In this document: piece after piece, positions 37,378 to 43,334 of the stretch
How the letters are laid out: each line of letters begins with the position of its first letter
How positions within the stretch are numbered: position 1 is the first letter of the stretch
From: Nitratireductor sp.
Lineage (GTDB): Bacteria; Pseudomonadota; Alphaproteobacteria; Rhizobiales; Rhizobiaceae
DNA length: 43,334 nucleotides
NCBI GenBank assembly: GCA_017854535.1
Contig: JAFMHL010000035.1
Location: 1-43,334 of the forward strand
Reading direction: 5' to 3'
Program-made: the position numbers and the translations under genes
Notes under the pieces: model-generated
Told to the model about the DNA's origin: nothing
Databases searched by the model: none
Seen by the model: the letters and a program-made list of their open reading frames with translations, nothing else

Positions 37378-38193
37378 TCAAATCTCGCTGGCAAGTTTGG
37401 CGATGGTCTTTTGATATACGCCAGCTTTGTTCCATTTCTTGATTACGTTATAATTGGCCGAGCCTTCTTGATAGCTTCCACCGCGCTTCCAGCCATTGGC
37501 AGCAAACCATTTGGCTGTTGATCCGATAACATCTGCTGGAGAGTTAAATACATCCACACCGCCGCCGTCATAGTCTGTCGCGCCGATCAGGAATGATGAA
37601 GGCAAGAATTGTGTCTGCCCGATTTCACCAGCCCAAGCACCCTTAGCACGGGACAGGTCATAGATACCGCGGTCGATCACAACAAATGCCGATTTCAATT
37701 CACGGCTGAACAAGTCTGTTCTGCGGCAATCGAATGACAAAGTAGCAATGGATTCAAGAATCGGTAGCGGCTTGCCCTTATACGTTCCAAATGCTGATTC
37801 CAGTCCCCAAATCGCTGCAATGATTTCCGGAGGAACACCAAATTGCTGCTCGGCTTTGTTGAAATATTTTGCATATTGTTTGATACGCTTACGGGCACCT
37901 GACGCAACGCCACCTGCGCGCAATTTGTAGAACTTCTCGAATGAGTATTTGAAGCTTTTCTGATTTCTATCCAGCTTCATCACAGTCTTTGAATATTTAA
38001 CTTTATCAAGTTTGTTCAGCGTAGATGCTTTAAACTGGCCTTTATATTCAGCTTTGACGGCTTGTTTCCACTCGTTGAAGCGAGCTGGATTATCAGAGCA
38101 AAAAGCTGCTTCCGCGCTATCCACTGAAATAGGCGAAAGGGTAAAGCCTGCTGCAACTGCAAAGGCTGCAAGGATTGATTTTTTAAAATTCAT
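37378..38193 (-). CDS. MltB-like lytic murein transglycosylase
   Basis: This periplasmic enzyme cleaves peptidoglycan glycan strands with 1,6-anhydro product formation. It has a signal peptide (about residues 1-30, ending SAEAA) and the Slt_2/MltB core, with catalytic Glu132 in AAIWGLESAFGTYKG and the later block EIGQTQFLPSSFLIGATDYD and GGGVDVFNSPADVIGSTAKW. There is no lipobox Cys at the cleavage site, so it is secreted and not lipid-anchored. The length of 271 aa is short of E. coli MltB. GGAG precedes the ATG. Confidence 0.9.
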   Translation of the reverse strand: MNFKKSILAAFAVAAGFTLSPISVDSAEAAFCSDNPARFNEWKQAVKAEYKGQFKASTLNKLDKVKYSKTVMKLDRNQKSFKYSFEKFYKLRAGGVASGARKRIKQYAKYFNKAEQQFGVPPEIIAAIWGLESAFGTYKGKPLPILESIATLSFDCRRTDLFSRELKSAFVVIDRGIYDLSRAKGAWAGEIGQTQFLPSSFLIGATDYDGGGVDVFNSPADVIGSTAKWFAANGWKRGGSYQEGSANYNVIKKWNKAGVYQKTIAKLASEI

Positions 38194-38399
38194 CGATTGC
38201 TCCGGTTCTATTCAAATCGAGAAATTGGTCGTAAGTTAAGACCAAATCAGTTGGCGCAAGTATGCCATAACCTATCCTATGGGCAAGAGGGCAAAGCGGA
38301 TGAAAGCCTGCTATTTTGGCCATAAAGAGGCCTTTGAACGTGCTCTAGCCTCAAAAAGATAAAATGTGCAATGACTGAAAGGTGGCGCACCCATTCCAC

Positions 38400-39236
38400 T
38401 CATTCTACTTTGAGGGCACCTTCGGGCACTTTATATTTGCCTTCTGCAGCATCAAAAGGCACCACAACAAGGTCTTGGTAGTCTTCGCCTTCAAAACTGC
38501 CACCATGGGCAAGATGGATTGATTTGAATCCGTTAATCGATGGTTCGGTAAACAATAATTCTGCTTCATAGTTTGAACAAGGCAGCCCGCTCGAGTAATT
38601 CTTTCCGTTATCGTCACAATTGCCTTCATCGCTGAAACCCGTGGGTATAAAGCCAAGGTCAACAATCCGATCGCCAATAATTCCAAGAACCGACGCATGC
38701 AAATAGGTGTATCCTTGCCCTGTATAACCGGTATGGATGACCCATCCATATCCACCATCTTCGCCGATTTGCCTGAGTTCGAAACTATCTTCATGGGGTG
38801 CTTCTCCCCAACTGCCAATGGCAGTGTTCAAGCCGTCTTTGGCAACAAGGCTGAACGTTGCGCCGCTTGCCTCAAGAACAACCAATCCCATAGTCCCCGA
38901 GCATGCATGGCAATTGTCATGACCACGCTCCGCATTAATTTCATATCCTGCAAAGGCAAGGAAGTGCTGTTTGGCATTTGTACCGTCAACTGAAATCAAT
39001 TTATGGGGTCGCATGCAAAGCCGAGCAGGGCCATTGTCCCCTTGAACATTCCCAATCCAGCATTTCAGCTTCTTATCGTAGGGGCCATAAAACTCAGTGG
39101 CGGCCGCACTCCAAAACTCGGCAGGTTTATCAAGCGATGCGACGGGAATAGTTGTGCTGATGCCGGCGCTGAAAACAGCCGAAGCGCTAAAACACAAAAG
39201 CGCCAATGCGCTGCCGATAGAATTGAAAAATTGCAT
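38400..39236 (-). CDS. Secreted Cys-containing protein of unknown function
   Basis: The 278-aa product has a clear signal peptide ending near VFSAG. The mature part contains paired Cys: KCWIG and LCMRP, HDNCHACSG, GNCDDNG and LPCSNYE, six in all, which suggests disulfides or metal binding in the periplasm. No family is recognised. GGAGGTAGATTA precedes the ATG. A 7-bp-arm inverted repeat lies upstream at 39277-39303. Confidence 0.8.
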   Translation of the reverse strand: MQFFNSIGSALALLCFSASAVFSAGISTTIPVASLDKPAEFWSAAATEFYGPYDKKLKCWIGNVQGDNGPARLCMRPHKLISVDGTNAKQHFLAFAGYEINAERGHDNCHACSGTMGLVVLEASGATFSLVAKDGLNTAIGSWGEAPHEDSFELRQIGEDGGYGWVIHTGYTGQGYTYLHASVLGIIGDRIVDLGFIPTGFSDEGNCDDNGKNYSSGLPCSNYEAELLFTEPSINGFKSIHLAHGGSFEGEDYQDLVVVPFDAAEGKYKVPEGALKVE

Positions 39237-39276
39237 TAATCTACCTCCAAACTATGGAGATGAAGGTAACTACAGA

Positions 39277-39303
39277 ATTGTAACTTGCAACTAGAATTAC
39301 AAT
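39277..39303. promoter_or_regulatory. Inverted repeat upstream of the secreted protein gene
   Basis: ATTGTAA (39277-39283) and TTACAAT (39297-39303) form perfect 7-bp arms separated by 13 bp, about 41 bp upstream of the start codon. It could be an operator. Confidence 0.45.
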
Positions 39304-39396
39304 CTCAAAGAGTGTTGTATCGTTAAGTGTTTGTCAGCTCCAAGGCGCGGGCCAGTCGAATTAGCTATTAAAGTGCACAACCGGCAGGTCGATTAA

Positions 39397-39723
39397 TTAA
39401 GCCAGGGTAATCGTTTTTTGTGTTTTATTGCCAAGCAGCTCATTGTTTTTTTCAATGGCATCTTCGAGATCACGGGTGATTTTGTAAAGCTGAGTGCCAC
39501 CCTGACCAAACGCCACCCGCAGCGCTTGCAAGCCGCATGTATGGGCAATCCGCAAACTCATTTCACGCATATGGACGCGAGAGTAACAAAACTGCGCAAT
39601 GCGCGCGCGCTGGATTTCAGGAAGTTTCAAAACTTCATCCAATCGGTCTTCAAGACCAGCGCTGTTTGAGCTGGTTTTACTGCTATACGCGTCGTCAACG
39701 ATTGCAAAAGCATGTGCGGCCAT
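39397..39723 (-). CDS. Conserved-looking hypothetical protein
   Basis: This 108-aa protein is mostly helical, with RLDEVLKLPEIQRARIAQFCYSR and VAFGQGGTQLYKITRDLEDAIE as prominent segments (cited as landmarks). It has no signal peptide. GGGAA lies a few nt before the ATG. No family is recognised. A helical cytoplasmic role is all that can be said. Confidence 0.65.
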   Translation of the reverse strand: MAAHAFAIVDDAYSSKTSSNSAGLEDRLDEVLKLPEIQRARIAQFCYSRVHMREMSLRIAHTCGLQALRVAFGQGGTQLYKITRDLEDAIEKNNELLGNKTQKTITLA

Positions 39724-39903
39724 GATGAGTTCCCAGAATCAAGTTACATTACGTTGAGTGAGAATGGGCTCGATTTGGTTAAGGTGAAGTTAATACAATG
39801 AAGATAATTTGTTAGGGAGTTTAAACGCTTTGGAAAAGCGGTCGGCGTTATTGAACATCTTGTAGCTTCAAAGAACGGGTAAATGCACACGACTCTATCC
39901 CCC

Positions 39904-40041
39904 AAAGAAAAAGCCCGCCAATTTGACGGGCTTTCTTATCTTTGATCGTAACATGTTCAAATCGCACGCGTTCACGCGCAAGATTTGAACCAAAGCAAAA
40001 CTTAACGTTTTGAGAACTGGAGTCTTCAAAAATCATTAATA
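39904..40041 (-). ncRNA. Predicted small RNA, copy A of a three-member family
   Basis: On the minus strand an upstream block has the promoter-like TTGTCA (40071-40076), 17 bp and TAACTA (40048-40053). The family motif is at 40003-40026 (plus-strand core TTTTGAGAACTGGAGTCTT). A 9-bp-arm hairpin GTTCAAATC/GATTTGAAC (39955-39990) with a further inner stem is unique to this copy. A terminator stem AAGCCCG/CGGGCTT (39911-39933) is followed by TTTTTCTTT. About 138 nt are expected. No coding frame is shared with copies B and C, so RNA is the best reading. Confidence 0.7.
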
Positions 40042-40196
40042 ATCAATTAGTTATTTGACAATATTCAAGATGACAAGAAAATGACAATACTGAAACCTGT
40101 GTTTTATTATCATTTTTTTGGCAAATGTTTACCGACTAGACAATTAGAATGTTTACACTTGTTTAGGTCGTTTGATGGAATTATAGTACATAGTTG

Positions 40197-40634
40197 CTAT
40201 GGCTTTACGTAAGCGTACCCGTTTTCCTGAAGTTCAACTAAACGCACAACACCAGAAGGTGTCATCACCGCTTCTGAAAGCAGTGGAATATCCTTGCCAG
40301 CTTTCTCACTCATTTTGCGATGGGTGTTTCCACATGCTGAAAACTGAATTTTGTCTGTTTCCAAAGCCATAACAGTAATTCTATCTTTTACGGGGCTGTC
40401 AGCCGTCAGCATCTTTAAGCCAGGTCCATAAGTAACAACCTCAATCGTCACAGTATCACCTTTGCTTTCATAAAATTTACGAACATTTTCAACATTATTA
40501 AGTGTCATATTCATAACCTGCGGATCATTTTCATCCACATGAAAAGCGATGTTGTGGTTTTGTCCTTCAGCAAGTGCAGTAAATGCCATGCTAAGAAAAA
40601 GGCCGGTAGCTATTAGAAATTTCGCAATATTCAT
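40197..40634 (-). CDS. Secreted DsrE-like protein
   Basis: The 145-aa product has a signal peptide (about residues 1-23, ending ALAEG), so it is periplasmic. The mature part resembles the DsrE/DsrF sulfur-relay fold, with IAFHVDENDPQVMNMTLNNVEN, VTIEVVTYGPGLKML and a Cys101 in FSACGNTH at the position where DsrE proteins carry a sulfur-binding Cys. GGGAGG precedes the ATG. It lies between small-RNA copies A and B. Function is inferred from fold only. Confidence 0.82.
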   Translation of the reverse strand: MNIAKFLIATGLFLSMAFTALAEGQNHNIAFHVDENDPQVMNMTLNNVENVRKFYESKGDTVTIEVVTYGPGLKMLTADSPVKDRITVMALETDKIQFSACGNTHRKMSEKAGKDIPLLSEAVMTPSGVVRLVELQENGYAYVKP

Positions 40635-40816
40635 TTTATCCTCCCATTATATATTATTTTTGCAATATATCGAGAACATTGCGAATAAGCAATGTAGCGT
40701 CAAAGTTGATATCCATCCCTATGATAGTAGAAACTATAAGCATCGTAAGAATAAATATTGCAAAGAATCTAGAAATGAAAATTTGCAACAAGTGCAAGTT
40801 CTAGCTGAGCAATTGG

Positions 40817-40917
40817 CAAAGAAAAAGCCCGTCATCTTGGCGGGCTTTTCCAAGTATTTTGTTGAGTTTTACAAGGCCTAACGTTTTGAGAACTGGAGTC
40901 TTAAAAAATTATTTATT
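40817..40917 (-). ncRNA. Predicted small RNA, copy B of a three-member family
   Basis: The promoter-like elements on the minus strand are TTGTCA (40947-40952), 17 bp and TAAACT (40924-40929). The 24-nt family motif is at 40879-40902. The terminator stem AAGCCCG/CGGGCTT (40825-40847) is followed by TTTTTCTTT. About 100 nt are expected. The loop differs from copies A and C while the stem is kept, as expected for a working terminator. Confidence 0.7.
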
Positions 40918-41007
40918 ATCAAGAGTTTATATGAACACTTTATAAATGACAAGAAAAATACAAGGCAAAAACGGGCATTTTTCTAACTTTTTGAGCCGTC
41001 GTAGGAT
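40877..41007. repeat. Long direct repeat, left copy (partner 43151-43281)
   Basis: This 131-bp block aligns without gaps to 43151-43281 with about seven mismatches. It covers the 5' part and the promoter region of small RNA B plus about 55 bp further upstream. Together with the right copy it brackets the nrtS-like gene and cyclase gene. Confidence 0.9.
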
Positions 41008-41470
41008 CATACATACAACTACAAATTTGTCCGTCATCAGGGTTTTTGGGTCAGCTTGCAACTTAAATCAGGCAAGAGCTTGGCTCATGCGTGGTTTACA
41101 TAAATTCACTATCATTTTGACAAGGAACGACATCTCTAGGGCAGAAAAAATACAAGGAAAGCAGAACCACAGCGCTTGCTGAGTGGCGGTGGCTTTGCGC
41201 TAACTAATCACAACGGTGTTTTGCGAACAGAACCTGGGGCGCCTTAATCTGACATTCTCGATAGCACGAGTAAAATTAAGCTGAGAAACAATAATATGTA
41301 TAATTGTTCCAGGTAGAAAATAGGCGAGGGCTCTAAGATATTTGACTATTTAGGTGGCGCTTGTAACGAGGTGTATACAGTGCATAATGACATTATCAAT
41401 TATTGGTAAATCTGTACTCTGATTTGAACGGTCTTGAATTACAAAGAAGCGAAAATCGAAGGTTTTTTTA
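41008..41470. other. AT-rich intergenic stretch
   Basis: No gene, repeat or terminator is recognised here. A 78-codon plus-strand frame at 40946-41182 overlaps the repeat and looks non-coding. The promoter of the nrtS-like gene must lie in this stretch but no convincing element stands out. Confidence 0.5.
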
Positions 41471-41737
41471 TTGTCAGAAAAAATTGGCCTACATCGGCAA
41501 CCACCGCTCCGTGAACTATTGTTTGGTGATGGTACGCCCAAGAAAGCCTTCTTTACGGCCTTGGTTGTTGGAACACTTCTTATCGGCATTAATCACGGGG
41601 ATTTGATAGTCCAAGGACAGATGCCGCCGATTATCAAAGTTATTCTAACTTATTGCGTACCATTTTGTGTAACCACGTGGGGAGCTATTACCGGAAAGCG
41701 GGCGCAATGGAAGAAGCAGAATTTGAAAAGCGGTTAG
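41471..41737 (+). CDS. nrtS: NrtS-like nitrate/nitrite transporter small subunit
   Basis: This 88-aa inner-membrane protein has two hydrophobic helices, about residues 27-45 (FFTALVVGTLLIGINHGDL) and 53-75 (PIIKVILTYCVPFCVTTWGA). The pattern, with N-H/Q-G-D after helix 1 and LTYxVPxCVxTxGA in helix 2, matches NrtS, a small nitrate/nitrite transporter family first studied in cyanobacteria. The start is TTG, with GAAGG 8 nt upstream, because no ATG is available before the helices. It lies 51 bp upstream of the cyclase gene. Confidence 0.75.
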   Translation: MSEKIGLHRQPPLRELLFGDGTPKKAFFTALVVGTLLIGINHGDLIVQGQMPPIIKVILTYCVPFCVTTWGAITGKRAQWKKQNLKSG

Positions 41738-41788
41738 TTTAACAAAATATACTTTTTAAGCAAAATTTATGAACTGGGTAATCATAGC

Positions 41789-43075
41789 ATGCGAGCTGAA
41801 AAATTTTTCAAAGAAAAAGAAATCATTGATGTGAGTTTTTATAATTTCAGAAATGCAATTACTGCTGCATATTTTGCAAATAAAGATATGGAAATTGTTC
41901 GGGTAAATAAGAACTTCAAAAAATTCTTTCCGATTGCTGGGAACGTTAGCAATATGTTGCTCCCCGACGTGCTGACTCAGATTGGAATAGGCGATGAGCA
42001 AATTAAAAAATTTGTTAGCGATCTAAAAGAGCATGGCTCTGTCCTTATTCCTGAAGTAATGATTTTGGTAAATGGAGAAAGCCGAGTGTATTCATTGCTT
42101 TCTACTCAAACCCATGACGATGATTTCACTTATCTAAACGGTTATCAGGGTCAGTTTATTGACCGCACTGAAGAGTGGAAACTTAAAAAAGAACGCGAAG
42201 AACTTCTTGAGCAGAAAATCCAAGATAGGAAATTAATTGAGGAAAAGAGCCAGCAGTTGGAAAGCCTAGCAATGCGACTTGCGAAATATCTATCTCCTCA
42301 AATATATCAAACAATTTTTTCACAAACCGAAGATACGGATCGAACGGCTAAAAGAAAGAATCTTACCATCTTTTTTTCAGATATAGTTCAGTTTACCGAT
42401 TTAAGTGATGCGCTGGAACCGGAGCGGCTTGCACTGGTGATCAATTCGTATTTGTCAGAAATGTCTAATATTGCCATTGGATGTGGCGGTACGATCGATA
42501 AATTTATTGGCGACGCAATCTTGGTATTTTTTGGTGATCCTGAAAGTGAGGGGGATGAGACCAATGCAGTCAATTGCGTGGAGATGGCAATCCAGATGAA
42601 ATTACGCATTGGTGAGTTACAAAAGTTTTGGAAAAAGAACGGCGTGTCTGACGGAATTCAGGTTCGTATGGGGATTGCTACAGGGTTTTGTACAGTTGGA
42701 AATTTCGGTTCCGACATGCGCCTTGACTATACTGTGCTCGGAACGCCGGTAAACTTGGCAGCGCGTTTACAGACAAGAGCAGAGGCAAATTCAATATTGA
42801 TTGAAGAAAATACCTATAATCTGATCAAAGATCATGTGGAATGCAAACCTCAAGGTGAATTCACACCCAAAGGGTTATTGAGACCATTAAAGACATATCA
42901 GATTGGAGACTTCCTATCTAAAGATCACAGAAGCAAACGACGGAAACTATCCCATGTTTCAGAACATGTTGAAGTTAACATAACGGATAGCTCAAACATT
43001 CGCGCCGCTATCGAAGAGCTTCGTCAAATTCAAATAAGTTTTGAAAACCAATTGAACAAAAATGATGATCAGTAA
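41789..43075 (+). CDS. PAS-adenylate/guanylate cyclase (class III)
   Basis: The 428-aa soluble protein probably makes cAMP in response to a signal. A PAS-like domain spans about residues 20-130, a helical linker 130-165, and the class III catalytic domain 190-375. Metal-binding Asp198 (FFSDIV) and Asp242 (FIGDAI), base-selecting Lys238 and Thr319, and transition-state Asn322 and Arg326 (VNLAARLQ) are all present, so it should be active. The Lys-Thr pair favours ATP. The tail after 375 is charged. It lies between small-RNA copies B and C and downstream of the nrtS-like gene. Confidence 0.9.
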   Translation: MRAEKFFKEKEIIDVSFYNFRNAITAAYFANKDMEIVRVNKNFKKFFPIAGNVSNMLLPDVLTQIGIGDEQIKKFVSDLKEHGSVLIPEVMILVNGESRVYSLLSTQTHDDDFTYLNGYQGQFIDRTEEWKLKKEREELLEQKIQDRKLIEEKSQQLESLAMRLAKYLSPQIYQTIFSQTEDTDRTAKRKNLTIFFSDIVQFTDLSDALEPERLALVINSYLSEMSNIAIGCGGTIDKFIGDAILVFFGDPESEGDETNAVNCVEMAIQMKLRIGELQKFWKKNGVSDGIQVRMGIATGFCTVGNFGSDMRLDYTVLGTPVNLAARLQTRAEANSILIEENTYNLIKDHVECKPQGEFTPKGLLRPLKTYQIGDFLSKDHRSKRRKLSHVSEHVEVNITDSSNIRAAIEELRQIQISFENQLNKNDDQ

Positions 43076-43090
43076 TTGAGGTTTGTTTTT

Positions 43091-43191
43091 GCCAAAGAAA
43101 AAGCCCGCCAAAATGACGGGATTCTTCATAAATTGATTGAGTTTACCGAGCCTAACGTTTTGAGAACTGGAGTCTTAAAAGATTATTTCTT
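43091..43191 (-). ncRNA. Predicted small RNA, copy C of a three-member family
   Basis: The minus-strand promoter-like elements are TTGTCA (43221-43226), 17 bp and TAAACT (43198-43203). The 24-nt family motif is at 43153-43176. The terminator stem at 43101-43123 has one mismatch (CCCG/CGGG core kept) and is followed by TTTTTCTTT. About 100 nt are expected. Confidence 0.7.
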
Positions 43192-43281
43192 ATCAAGAGT
43201 TTATATGACCACTTTATAAATGACAAGAAAATGACAAGGCAAAAACGGGCATTTTTCTAACTTTTTGAGCTGTCGTAAGAT
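43151..43281. repeat. Long direct repeat, right copy (partner 40877-41007)
   Basis: This block matches the left copy over 131 bp without gaps and with about seven mismatches. Beyond 43281 the two flanks are unrelated. Confidence 0.9.
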
Positions 43282-43323
43282 TGATCTTCCCCCAATGAAT
43301 TGGTCCATCCTATAAGTTAGTAT

Positions 43324-43334
43324 TTGGAGGACTT
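43324..43334 (+). promoter_or_regulatory. Possible ribosome-binding site for a gene beyond the window
   Basis: The window ends in TTTGGAGGACTT. GGAGG followed by 4 nt suggests a plus-strand start codon just past the edge. Which gene it serves cannot be seen. Confidence 0.3.

Noticed and set aside
39848-40036. 62-codon minus-strand frame through small RNA copy A
   Set aside because: It is not conserved in copies B and C and includes the terminator hairpin.
40946-41182. 78-codon plus-strand frame
   Set aside because: It starts inside the repeat and promoter region of small RNA B, has no ribosome-binding site and a composition unlike real proteins.
1-43334. CRISPR array or rRNA operon
   Set aside because: No regularly spaced short repeats and no rRNA-like sequence were seen.

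Overview
This window looks like the chromosome of a low-GC alphaproteobacterium of the Hyphomicrobiales/Rhizobiales type, probably marine. The evidence is gene order: ribD-ribE-ribH-nusB-thiL, then hppA, bamE, a CBP3-like chaperone gene, a DUF177 gene, plsX-fabH-ihfA-merR and tRNA-Pro, which is a conserved housekeeping order in this group. The genus cannot be fixed from the sequence alone.

Layout. (1) 1-5171: riboflavin synthesis (ribD, ribE, ribH), nusB and thiL, tightly packed on the plus strand, then an MFS transporter. (2) 5172-9442: accessory patch with a broken DUF389 membrane-protein gene, an OmpA-domain protein, an outer-membrane beta-barrel protein and a LuxR-type regulator. (3) 9640-17570: housekeeping block with proton-pumping pyrophosphatase, bamE, cytochrome bc1 assembly chaperone, DUF177, fatty-acid/phospholipid genes plsX and fabH, ihfA, a MerR-like regulator and tRNA-Pro(GGG). 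A 29-bp copy of the tRNA 3' end lies 143 bp away. (4) 17700-27407: exopolysaccharide cluster with a Wzy-like polymerase, priming sugar transferase, GT4 glycosyltransferase, Wza-like export lipoprotein, Wzc/ExoP-like co-polymerase with a degraded kinase domain, a GNAT/CelD-like protein and a NodB-type deacetylase. (5) 27404-32685: DUF2842, heme A synthase, argC, agmatinase and two small membrane proteins, the last two divergent from a TetR regulator with two palindromic operators. (6) 32707-39723: an isolated nuoB paralogue divergent from an AraC regulator across a nested inverted repeat, an HD-domain protein, quinone oxidoreductase, AhpD-like protein, class IV aminotransferase, MltB-like transglycosylase and two uncharacterised proteins. 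(7) 39724-43334: AT-rich accessory end with a DsrE-like protein, an NrtS-like small transporter and a PAS-adenylate cyclase, punctuated by three copies of one minus-strand element.

The strongest candidate for something undescribed is that three-copy element. Each copy has a promoter-like upstream block, a near-invariant 24-nt motif, and a hairpin plus T-tract terminator, which together look like a family of paralogous small RNAs. Two copies are about 95% identical over 131 bp and bracket the nrtS-cyclase pair. Other notable points are the orphan nuoB/AraC module, the TetR twin operators, the co-polymerase that has lost its P-loop, and the tRNA-Pro fragment.
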